A DNA stretch of 64,000 nucleotides from an uncultured Oscillospiraceae bacterium (GTDB lineage: Bacteria > Bacillota > Clostridia > Oscillospirales > Oscillospiraceae): assembly GCA_934511165.1 (NCBI GenBank), contig CAKSWA010000002.1:5531-69530 (forward strand), read 5' to 3'. The translations under genes were made by a program, and so were the position numbers. Positions 7,413 to 14,333 of the stretch are shown here, piece by piece; position 1 is the stretch's first letter, and each line of letters begins with the position of its first letter. Under the pieces are notes generated by a model, which saw nothing but the letters and a program-made list of their open reading frames with translations, was not told the DNA's origin and made no database searches.

Positions 7413-7862
7413 TCAGTGCGCGGTGCGCTCTACAATAAGTTTCACGCCCTCGATGGCGCGGATGATGACGTGTTCACCGCTCTCGATGGTGAGAGCGTCG
7501 TCGGTGCTGCGCGCCGTCCAGATCGCGCCGCCGAGCTGCACGGCGCCGGTGGCGGCGAGATTATCGATGCGCTCTGTTACAACGGCGGTGCGGCCGATGT
7601 TGCGGTCGGCGTTGGTGGCGACGCTCCGGCTGTCCACATACCGCTTCACGAGCGGGCGGGTGAGCACGAGCGTGGCAACGGAGACGATGACGAACCAGAA
7701 AATCTGGAGCCATACCGCCGCGCCAAGCGCCGCGCAGATGAGCGCCACGAGCGAGCCGAACACAAACCAGATGGATACGAGCCCCGCGGTCACGGCCTCA
7801 ACGATGAGAAACACGACGAGCGCCACGACCCAGAAAGCGATCGTTCCGGAAGGTGGGATCAC
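7413..7862 (-). CDS. NfeD-like membrane protein with OB-fold domain
   Basis: A short NfeD protein of about 149 residues. Two or three N-terminal membrane helices are followed by the soluble OB-fold C-terminal domain (NIGRTAVVTERIDNLAATG ... GEHVIIRAIEGVKLIVE). A GTG at 7862 is preferred over the TTG two codons earlier, because GGGAGG lies 8 nt before the GTG and only 2 nt before the TTG. NfeD proteins partner with stomatins, as the next gene shows. No protease domain is fused here. Confidence 0.88.
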   Translation of the reverse strand: MIPPSGTIAFWVVALVVFLIVEAVTAGLVSIWFVFGSLVALICAALGAAVWLQIFWFVIVSVATLVLTRPLVKRYVDSRSVATNADRNIGRTAVVTERIDNLAATGAVQLGGAIWTARSTDDALTIESGEHVIIRAIEGVKLIVERTAH

Positions 7863-7971
7863 GGGCAAAACCTCCCTTTATATGTTGTTGTATCTATCAT
7901 ACCGTATTTTTGCCCGCTCGGCAATAACATTCTCACCAAAAATCACTCTTTAAATCGTGTAAACCTCCATC

Positions 7972-8000
7972 TTGTCTTTTTTGGCATGGCGCGTTACAAT
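7972..8000 (+). promoter_or_regulatory. Promoter for the YerC-methyltransferase pair
   Basis: TTGTCT - 17 bp - TACAAT, 53 nt upstream of the start. Confidence 0.7.
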
Positions 8001-8007
8001 ACAGTTA

Positions 8008-8023
8008 TTAGCTAACAAGCTAA
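8008..8023. promoter_or_regulatory. Candidate autoregulatory operator for the YerC/TrpR-like protein
   Basis: Perfect inverted repeat TTAGCT-AACA-AGCTAA just downstream of the -10 box (at about +2 to +17), where a bound repressor would block transcription. TrpR-fold proteins bind such short palindromes. Confidence 0.5.
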
Positions 8024-8052
8024 AATGAAAAAGGGTACAGGTAAAACGCTGT

Positions 8053-8361
8053 ATGAACAAACACATGAAAAAGCCGCGCAACGAGGAAATGTATAAAGCC
8101 ATTCTCACGCTCAACACGGTGGAAGAGCTGATGAAGTTCTTCGACGATCTCTGCACGGTATCCGAGCTGCAGGCGATGGAGCAGCGTTATCAGGTGGCGG
8201 TGCTTCTCAGCGAGGGCATGATCTATAACGACATATTGGAAAAGACCGGCGCTTCGAGCGCGACGATCAGCCGCGTGAACCGCTCGCTGCAATACGGCGA
8301 GGACGGCTACAGCGTAGCCTTCCGCCGTCTGAAGGAACAGAAGGAAGCGGAAGAAAAATGA
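8053..8361 (+). CDS. YerC/YecD-type TrpR-like DNA-binding protein
   Basis: A 102-residue all-helical protein of the TrpR/YerC-YecD family. The Trp-repressor-type HTH is visible as LSEGMIYNDILEKTGASSATISRVNRSL. The preceding LMKFFDDLCTVSELQAMEQRYQVAVLL is typical of the clostridial and bacillar members. Ligand and regulon are unknown in most species. It overlaps the next gene by 4 nt (ATGA), so the two are translationally coupled. A palindrome at its own promoter suggests autoregulation. Confidence 0.9.
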   Translation: MNKHMKKPRNEEMYKAILTLNTVEELMKFFDDLCTVSELQAMEQRYQVAVLLSEGMIYNDILEKTGASSATISRVNRSLQYGEDGYSVAFRRLKEQKEAEEK

Positions 8362-9098
8362 GCCAGTGCTATGGACCTCTCGCCGCGCGGTATGACGCGC
8401 TGACCGGGGACGTGCCGTATGAAGCGCTGGAAACATGGTATGAAACGGCCTTGTCCCACAGCGGCAGGGCCGTTCGCACCGTTCTGGACCTTTGCTGCGG
8501 TACGGGTACGCTCTCGCTGCTGCTGGCCGAACACGGATACGAGATGATCTGCGTGGACGCCTCGGCGGAAATGCTCTCGGTGTTCCAGCAGAAGCTCTAT
8601 GAGCTCCCGGAGGGCGTTATTGCGCCGATGCTTCTCTGCCAGCGGGCGGAGGAGCTCGATCTCTATGACACCGTGGATGCCGCGGTGTGCTCGCTCGACG
8701 GCGTGAACTACATGCGGCCCGAAACGCTTCCGGAGGTGTTCCGGCGGCTGCATCTCTTCCTATCGCCGGGCGGCACGCTCTGCTTTGATTTTCTCTCGCC
8801 GGGGCATATGCGCTCGCTCGACGGGCAATGCTTCGTGGACGAGGAGGACGATACGCTCTGTCTCTGGCGCTCGGAGGTCGTGGAAAACGAGCTGCGCTAC
8901 GGTATGGACATCTTCCGCCGCATGAAGGGGCAGACCTACCGCCGCGAGCAGGAGGAGCATACGGAGTATATCTATACGCCCGAAACGCTCGAAAAGCATC
9001 TCGTCGAAGCGGGCTTTGGCAGCATCCGCCTTTTCACGGACGGCCCGCAGCACAACCAGGGGCGACTCTTTTTCACCGCCGAGTGCGTGAAGGAATAA
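8358..9098 (+). CDS. Class I SAM-dependent methyltransferase
   Basis: A 246-residue methyltransferase. Motif I (SAM binding) is VLDLCCGTGTLSLLLAE, motif II follows with MICVDASAEML, and motif IV is AAVCSLDGVNYM. The layout from the N-terminal YGPLAARYDALTGDVPYE resembles clostridial small-molecule methyltransferases of the YqeM/CmoA-like type. The substrate cannot be inferred. It is coupled by an ATGA overlap to the YerC-like gene and followed by repeat copy B. Confidence 0.88.
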   Translation: MSQCYGPLAARYDALTGDVPYEALETWYETALSHSGRAVRTVLDLCCGTGTLSLLLAEHGYEMICVDASAEMLSVFQQKLYELPEGVIAPMLLCQRAEELDLYDTVDAAVCSLDGVNYMRPETLPEVFRRLHLFLSPGGTLCFDFLSPGHMRSLDGQCFVDEEDDTLCLWRSEVVENELRYGMDIFRRMKGQTYRREQEEHTEYIYTPETLEKHLVEAGFGSIRLFTDGPQHNQGRLFFTAECVKE

Positions 9099-9229
9099 AA
9101 CCCCTCCGTCAAAAAACTCCGTTTTTGCCACCTCCCCTGTTAGGGGAGGCGAGTACGTTGATTGCAAACCCACTTGGCTCCCCTGATAGGGGAGCTGTCG
9201 CGGCGCAAAGCGCCGTGACTGAGGGGTTT
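9098..9229. repeat. Modular palindromic repeat, copy B (alpha-beta order)
   Basis: CCCCTCCGTC ... GACTGAGGGG. The alpha hairpin is AAAAAACTCCGTTTTT with CCACCTCCCC-TGTTA-GGGGAGG. The beta part is GGCTCCCCTGATAGGGGAGC with hairpin CGGCGC-AAA-GCGCCG. It lies between two plus-strand genes. Confidence 0.85.
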
Positions 9230-9260
9230 CCCCTTACAGACATTTACAAGGAGAAAAACC

Positions 9261-10151
9261 ATGGGCAAAATTCTTCGCGCCGTCACGAACGACGGTACAG
9301 CCAAAATATCCGTCATCACCGCGCCCGACATGGTCGAGCGCGCGAGAAACATCCACCATCTGCACCCCGTCGGCACGGCGGCGCTTGGCCGCACGCTCTG
9401 CGGCGCGTCGCTCCTCGGCGAAATGCTCAAGGAGGACAACGCCACGCTTACGCTGCGCATCCAGGGCGGCGGGCCGATCGGCACGATCCTCGCGGTGTCT
9501 GATAATGCCGGCAACGTGCGCGGCTATGTCTCCCACCCCGAGGTCGATCTGCCCATCCGCGAGCGGGACGGCAAGCTCGATGTTTCCGGTGCGGTCGGCA
9601 AAGAGGGGCTTCTCACGGTCAGCCGCGATATTGGCCTGCGCGAGCCGTATTCCGGCTCCGCCGCGCTTGTGAGCGGCGAGATCGCCGAGGATCTCGCGGC
9701 GTACCTCACCGAGAGCGACCAGCTCGGCTCGGCGTGTGCGCTCGGCGTGCTCGTAAACCCGGACGGCAGCGTCAAGGCCGCGGGCGGCTTTATCATGCAG
9801 CTCATGCCGAACGCCGCCGAGGAGACCGTCAAGGTGCTGGAGGACAACATCTTCCTCATGGATCAGCTCACCACCATCCTCGACGAGGACGGCGCGGAGG
9901 CGGTCATTGCGCAGGTATTCAAGGGTCTCGACTGGCACAAAACGGCGGAGAGCGATATGGCGTATAAGTGCTATTGCAGCCGGGAGCGTGTGCTCGGTGC
10001 GCTCGCGAGCCTTTCTGCCGACGATCTCGCTTCGCTGCGCGAGGAGCAGAAGGATATCGAGGTTCGCTGCCAGTTCTGCGATGCCGTGTACAACTTTACG
10101 CCCGAGGAAATCGCGGCGCTTAACACGCCCAAGGAGGAAGAGAAAGAATGA
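9261..10151 (+). CDS. hslO: Redox-regulated chaperone Hsp33
   Basis: A 296-residue Hsp33 holdase, activated by oxidation of a zinc-binding Cys cluster. The N-terminal domain shows LRAVTNDGTAKI, HHLHPVGTAALGRTLCGASLL and IQGGGPIGTILAVSD. The C-terminal redox switch has CYCSRERV (C-X-C) and CQFC (C-X2-C). The length is standard for the family. A good GGAG site precedes the ATG. The stop overlaps the next gene by 4 nt, so it is coupled with the membrane protein that follows. Confidence 0.96.
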   Translation: MGKILRAVTNDGTAKISVITAPDMVERARNIHHLHPVGTAALGRTLCGASLLGEMLKEDNATLTLRIQGGGPIGTILAVSDNAGNVRGYVSHPEVDLPIRERDGKLDVSGAVGKEGLLTVSRDIGLREPYSGSAALVSGEIAEDLAAYLTESDQLGSACALGVLVNPDGSVKAAGGFIMQLMPNAAEETVKVLEDNIFLMDQLTTILDEDGAEAVIAQVFKGLDWHKTAESDMAYKCYCSRERVLGALASLSADDLASLREEQKDIEVRCQFCDAVYNFTPEEIAALNTPKEEEKE

Positions 10152-11047
10152 AGCTTGCGGATATGCTGCGCGAGCAGGACGGCCTTACCGCGGCGCGCGA
10201 CGGCGCAACGTTCTGCGGCACGCGCGGGGAATATACGTTCCTGCTGCTGACGGAGAAAAAGGAACTGATCGTCTCCGTTCTCCGCGGCGGCGAAAACCCG
10301 GACAGAGAGGGCTTTCAGGACTTTATCAAGGCGCGGCCGGAGCTGACCGGCTGCAAAACGGCGGGGACGCGCGTCATGTTTTCGCTCCGCAGCGGCGCCA
10401 CGGCGAAATCCTTTGCGGAGAAAATCCACGCTCTGTTGCCGGAGCTTCTCTCGTACCTGCATAATAACGGATACGAAAACTGCTGTGAAATTTCCCGTGC
10501 TGTTGGCGCTACGGTCGGCTGCATGACGAGCGGCGTGCCGCAGCTTCTCGCGCCGGATCTCTTTGCCGAGGTCAGCCGCAAGGCCGAGCAGAACGAGCGC
10601 GTCCGCGCGGAGATGCCCGAAAACATCGGCCGCGGCATTCTCGGCGCGGTCATCGGCGGTGTGATCGGCGCGGCGGTGATCGTGCTCATCGGCCAGCTCG
10701 GCTATGTGGCGGCACTCTCCGGTATGGTGCTCGGTTACTGCACCATCGGCGGCTACCGCCGCGGTGCGGGCAAGCTCTCCGCCGTGGGCATTGCGGTGAG
10801 CATCGTTGTGATGCTGCTCGCGGTCTATCTCGGCAACCGCGTGGATATCGCAATCTCGGCGGTGCAGGAACTCGATCTCACGTTCGGCCAGACGTTCGCG
10901 TGGATGCACGAGCTGGTGGACACCGATGCCTATATGGGCAACCTTGTGATGCTGTATCTCTTCTCGGCGCTCGGCGCCGTCCCGGCGGCGCTCAACGCGC
11001 ACAAAGTCGCCAAGGAGCAGGGACGCGCCTACCGCATCGGCGAATAA
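10148..11047 (+). CDS. Uncharacterised membrane protein, coupled to hslO
   Basis: A 299-residue protein with two parts. Residues 1-150 are soluble (LREQDGLTAARDGATFCGTR ... HALLPELLSYLHNNGY). Residues ~158-285 hold about four membrane helices, starting at the Gly/Ile-rich GILGAVIGGVIGAAVIVLIG. Family not recognised. The ATGA overlap with hslO points to shared expression, perhaps as an envelope-stress companion, but that is only inference from position. Confidence 0.8.
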   Translation: MKLADMLREQDGLTAARDGATFCGTRGEYTFLLLTEKKELIVSVLRGGENPDREGFQDFIKARPELTGCKTAGTRVMFSLRSGATAKSFAEKIHALLPELLSYLHNNGYENCCEISRAVGATVGCMTSGVPQLLAPDLFAEVSRKAEQNERVRAEMPENIGRGILGAVIGGVIGAAVIVLIGQLGYVAALSGMVLGYCTIGGYRRGAGKLSAVGIAVSIVVMLLAVYLGNRVDIAISAVQELDLTFGQTFAWMHELVDTDAYMGNLVMLYLFSALGAVPAALNAHKVAKEQGRAYRIGE

Positions 11048-11067
11048 GCCGTTATCCATAATAACAG

Positions 11068-11110
11068 AAAGCCTCCGGTTTTCGGATGATCCGAAAACCG
11101 GAGGCTTTTG
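11068..11110. terminator. Strong bidirectional terminator
   Basis: AAAGCCTCCGGTTTTCGGA-TGA-TCCGAAAACCGGAGGCTTTT, perfect stem between convergent operons. Confidence 0.92.
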
Positions 11111-11119
11111 CATCTGCGT

Positions 11120-12664
11120 TCAGGCACCCTGCCCGCCCGGCTGGCCGCCGCCGGAGAAACCGGCGGGCGGCGTGCCGTCGAAGCCAGACGGTGGGGTTCC
11201 GTCCGGGCGCTCGCCGCTGAAATCACCGTTTGGACGGCCTCCGCCCATACCGCCGGGCATCCCGCCGCCGAAACCGCCGAAGCCGCCTTCGGAGTAAGTG
11301 CAGCCTTCCAGCGTAACGCTCCGGCTCTCGCCGCCGCACTCGACGGTGTACGTGCCGCCGCTTTCCATGCCCGGCGCGCTGATAACAACGGAGGTGTACG
11401 ATTTCTCCGGCGTGAAGGAGGCGAGAACTGTGCCGTCCGCGTCTTTGACAGTCACGGCGCTCCCGGCGCTCTGCGCACCGGAGAGCATGAGCAGCATCAC
11501 GCCCTGCGCATCGGACGAGAGGCTCTGCGCCATGCCGGAGGAGCCCGCGGCGATGAGTATACCGCCGGTGATCGTGCCGGTGCCGGCGTAGTCGAGCGCG
11601 CCGTCGCCGTCGCTCGTCGGGCCGCTCACATAGACTTCGCCCCCGGTAATTGTGAGATCACCGTTGGAGTCGATGCCGTCGCCCGAGGCGTTCACGGTGA
11701 GCTTTCCGCCGGAGATGAGGATATACGTGCCCTCCTGCACTTCGTCCATGCCGCCGCCGAAGCCGCCCCAGCCGGAGGTACCGGAGCTTGCGTTCGAATC
11801 GGAGGCGTTCAGGCCGTCGTCGCTCGCTGCGATCGCAATATCGCCACCGGAAATCTCGATGGTCTTGGCCTCCAGCCCTTCAAAGGACTTCGTGATGTTG
11901 ATCGTGCCGTGGGAGATTGTGAGCGCTTCGTCGCAGTGGATGCCGTGCTTGCCGCTCGCAATGGTGATGACCCCGCCGGTGATCTCCACGAGATCGTTTG
12001 CCGCCATGCCCTTCTTCGCCGCCGTGACGGTGATCGTGCCGCTTTTTATTTTCAGCTCATCCTTGGAGACAATGCCGTGGCCGGTCTCGGAGGAGACGGT
12101 GAGTGCACCGCTTCCCTTGATCGTGAGATCGTCCTTCGAGAAAATCGCGGCGTCCACGGTGTTGTCGTCGGTCTGAATGTATTCGCCCGTGGAGGCAAGT
12201 GCGTTTTCACTGCCGGAAACGAGCGAGAGAATGACCTTTTTCGCCTTGACCACGTAAAGGGCGGCGCTGTTTTCCCGGGTAACGGAAACGCCGTCAAGCG
12301 CAAGGACGACCTTCTCTTCCGGTGCGTTTACAACGATCTGTCCGTTTGTGAGCGAGCCGGTCAGGCGATAATTGCCTCCGGCGGTGATCGTGACCGTGTC
12401 GCCGGAAACGGTGACGCCCGGGCCGTCGGCGCGGGAAGCACCGTCTGAGAGCGTGATTGTGACGGTTGTTTCCACGTCCTCTTCGGCCGCCGTCTCGGCG
12501 GCAAGGAGATCTTCTTCGGTCGGCGCCGCGGCAGTTTCCGCGATGACAGCAGCGGAATTGCTACTGCCGGATGTACCGCTGTCGTTTGCCGCCGCGGCGC
12601 TGCCGCACCCGACGAGTGACAGGCAGAGCGCGAAGGCGAGGATCATAGAAAGAATCTTTTTCAT
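11120..12664 (-). CDS. Cthe_2159-type carbohydrate-binding lipoprotein (DUF4353)
   Basis: A 514-residue lipoprotein. The signal peptide is MKKILSMILAFALCLSLVGC. Several repeats of short beta strands follow (ITAGGNYRLTGSLTNGQIVV, KDDLTIKGSGALTVSS, GTITVTAAKKGM, GGVITIASGKHGIHCDEAL), as in the right-handed beta-helix Cthe_2159 family, which binds pectic or other acidic polysaccharide. The C-terminus is a Gly/Pro/Met-rich low-complexity tail. The start is the signal-peptide ATG with AAAGGAG upstream. It is the last gene of a three-gene operon with DUF4956 and VTC-domain proteins. Cell-surface location is likely. Its ligand is not shown by sequence. Confidence 0.88.
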   Translation of the reverse strand: MKKILSMILAFALCLSLVGCGSAAAANDSGTSGSSNSAAVIAETAAAPTEEDLLAAETAAEEDVETTVTITLSDGASRADGPGVTVSGDTVTITAGGNYRLTGSLTNGQIVVNAPEEKVVLALDGVSVTRENSAALYVVKAKKVILSLVSGSENALASTGEYIQTDDNTVDAAIFSKDDLTIKGSGALTVSSETGHGIVSKDELKIKSGTITVTAAKKGMAANDLVEITGGVITIASGKHGIHCDEALTISHGTINITKSFEGLEAKTIEISGGDIAIAASDDGLNASDSNASSGTSGWGGFGGGMDEVQEGTYILISGGKLTVNASGDGIDSNGDLTITGGEVYVSGPTSDGDGALDYAGTGTITGGILIAAGSSGMAQSLSSDAQGVMLLMLSGAQSAGSAVTVKDADGTVLASFTPEKSYTSVVISAPGMESGGTYTVECGGESRSVTLEGCTYSEGGFGGFGGGMPGGMGGGRPNGDFSGERPDGTPPSGFDGTPPAGFSGGGQPGGQGA

Positions 12665-12680
12665 AGCGTTTCTCCTTTCC

Positions 12681-13367
12681 TCACAGCTCGCAGCCTTCGG
12701 CGGCGTGCTGTGTGAGACTGATCTCCAGATTCCCGTTCCGGCAGCGGAGCGCGTCAATAAACGCCTTCTCCTCTCCGGCGCGGCGGAGCATGATATCATA
12801 GGTGAGCCGGTTGAGACTGCCGAGGCTTGTCGTTTTCACGCGCACAAGGCGGTGGGTCGCGGTGTAGGTTTCGAAAATGTCGTCAAACGCCCCGGCGTAT
12901 TCGAGCGATTCCGGCACTGTGATGTGCAGCGTCCGGTGCCTGTCGCCGTTTTTCTCTTCGCCGAAGTGTGAGCGGGAGAGCAGCGCGTAGAGAAGGCAGA
13001 CGAGGATCGTGAACACCGCCGCCACGGCGGCGCATCCCATACCGCAGGCGAGACCCGCTGCCATCGCGAGAAACACCGCGAGAATTTCCCGCGCTGTGCC
13101 GGGCGCGGAGCGGAAGCGCACAAGCGAGAACGTACCCGCCACCGCGACGCCTGCGCCGATGCTGCCGCTGACCATCAGTATCACAACGCACACGATGCCC
13201 GGCAGCAGTGCGAGCGTGACGGCAAAGCTCTTTGTGCAGTCGCCGCAGCGTGAGTAGACAAGCGCAATGATAAGTCCCAGCGCGATCGCCGCGGCGAAAA
13301 GCAGGAAAAACTGCCCGGCGGTAAGCGTGCCGGAGGAGAGAATGCTTGCAAAAATCGAAGTAGTCAT
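12681..13367 (-). CDS. DUF4956 membrane protein
   Basis: A 228-residue protein with four N-terminal membrane helices (residues ~15-135) and a cytosolic C-terminal domain of about 90 residues (HRTLHITVPESLEYAGAFDDIF ... LNRLTYDIMLR). The signature of the family is the loop VAGTFSLVRFRSAPGTAREI between helices 3 and 4. The function is unknown. DUF4956 proteins are repeatedly found next to VTC-domain polyphosphate-polymerase-like and CotH or Cthe_2159-like proteins, as here. The start overlaps the VTC gene stop by 4 nt. Confidence 0.9.
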   Translation of the reverse strand: MTTSIFASILSSGTLTAGQFFLLFAAAIALGLIIALVYSRCGDCTKSFAVTLALLPGIVCVVILMVSGSIGAGVAVAGTFSLVRFRSAPGTAREILAVFLAMAAGLACGMGCAAVAAVFTILVCLLYALLSRSHFGEEKNGDRHRTLHITVPESLEYAGAFDDIFETYTATHRLVRVKTTSLGSLNRLTYDIMLRRAGEEKAFIDALRCRNGNLEISLTQHAAEGCEL

Positions 13368-14083
13368 GCCGTTTTACCTCCGAAAGTCTCTCGCGTATCG
13401 GCGAGAATGGTTTTGTAGGCTTCGCCGTATTTGGAAAATGTGCGCTGGTAAATGCCGAGTGCGTCGAGCTCCGCTACAAGCCAGAGCGGGAGCGCCGCCG
13501 TGGCCTTGATCTCCATGAGCGATTCGCCCTCCGGCAGGATGCGCCGTCCGGCAGCAGGCAGCGTGAGCAAAACGTCCTCGCGCCGGAAGCGGATGCTTCG
13601 ATCGAACGTGATGCGAAGATCGCGGTCCTCGCGCGAGAACCACGCGCTGCGCTCGTAGGAGAGATGCACCGCCGGACGAAGGGGGGCGTAGATGCTGGTA
13701 AAATACTCGATCTCCCGCCCGATCTGTCCATGCTCGCCGAGCGGGGCGCGCCCGGCGATAAACTCTCCGGCGGCGTCCTCCGGCAGCGTGATGCGCCGCT
13801 TGTAGACAATGCCCTTGTATTTCTTTTTGAGTTCGAGAAACACCTCGCCGCCCGGCTCGGCCACGCCGTAGCTGCGCAGCCGCAGCTTTTCCTTGTATGC
13901 CGGCTTTTCGAGCGAGGCACGGATGAGCCGGTAGTCGGGCGTATCATAATATATATTGCAGATGGTGCTCTCGCCATGCTCGTCCGGGACCATTCGCGTG
14001 CCGAACGCGGCTTCAAGCGCGGCGCGCTGTGCGTCTGTAATGCGGTATTTGAGCTCCCGCCGTTCAAACGTAAATCCGCTCAT
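13364..14083 (-). CDS. VTC-domain protein (polyphosphate polymerase-like)
   Basis: A 239-residue VTC domain, the catalytic tunnel fold of the yeast vacuolar transporter chaperone Vtc4, which builds polyphosphate from ATP. Basic and acidic tunnel residues expected for triphosphate and metal binding are visible: FERRELKYRI, the charged strands KEKLRLRSY and FLELKKKYKGIVYKRR, DLRITFDRSIRFR, and the acidic MEIKA near the end. There is no membrane segment of its own. It probably works with the membrane protein DUF4956 encoded next. It is the first gene of the operon. The AAAGGAGG site and a promoter with tandem boxes lie upstream. Confidence 0.9.
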   Translation of the reverse strand: MSGFTFERRELKYRITDAQRAALEAAFGTRMVPDEHGESTICNIYYDTPDYRLIRASLEKPAYKEKLRLRSYGVAEPGGEVFLELKKKYKGIVYKRRITLPEDAAGEFIAGRAPLGEHGQIGREIEYFTSIYAPLRPAVHLSYERSAWFSREDRDLRITFDRSIRFRREDVLLTLPAAGRRILPEGESLMEIKATAALPLWLVAELDALGIYQRTFSKYGEAYKTILADTRETFGGKTA

Positions 14084-14113
14084 GATATCGGCCTCCTTTG
14101 TTTTGATGAGGCT

Positions 14114-14146
14114 ACTATACGGAGGTTCCCTGAAATCTGCCTGAAA
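14114..14146 (-). promoter_or_regulatory. Promoter of the VTC operon with tandem TTTCAGG boxes
   Basis: On the minus strand TTTCAGG occurs twice with an 11-bp period (complements at 14140-14146 and 14129-14135). A TATAGT -10 box (14114-14119) lies 9 bp further on. A poor -35 box covered by 11-bp-spaced direct repeats is the usual design of promoters activated by OmpR/PhoB-type response regulators. Confidence 0.5.
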
Positions 14147-14181
14147 AAGAAATCCGCCCCGAAGAAAAATCTTCGGGGCGG
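14143..14181 (-). terminator. Terminator of the class A PBP gene
   Basis: CCGCCCCGAAG / CTTCGGGGCGG stem, followed on the minus strand by ATTTCTTTTTC. It is separated from the PBP stop by repeat copy C. Confidence 0.75.
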
Positions 14182-14203
14182 CTGAGCTTATGAAAGAGGT
14201 GAA

Positions 14204-14333
14204 AACCCTTCCGTCTTGGCGCGGAGCGCCGATCCACCTCCCCTGTTAGGGGAGGCAAGTGGATTCACGGAAAACTGACTTGGCTCCCTTTTTGAGGGAG
14301 CTGGCAGCGGCAAAGCCGCTGACTGAGGGAGTT
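14204..14333. repeat. Modular palindromic repeat, copy C (alpha-beta order)
   Basis: CCCTTCCGTC ... GACTGAGGGA. The alpha hairpin is GGCGC-GGA-GCGCC (a different stem from copies A and B), then CCACCTCCCC-TGTTA-GGGGAGG. The beta part is GGCTCCCTTTTTGAGGGAGC with hairpin CAGCGGC-AAA-GCCGCTG. It sits directly after the PBP stop codon. Confidence 0.85.
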
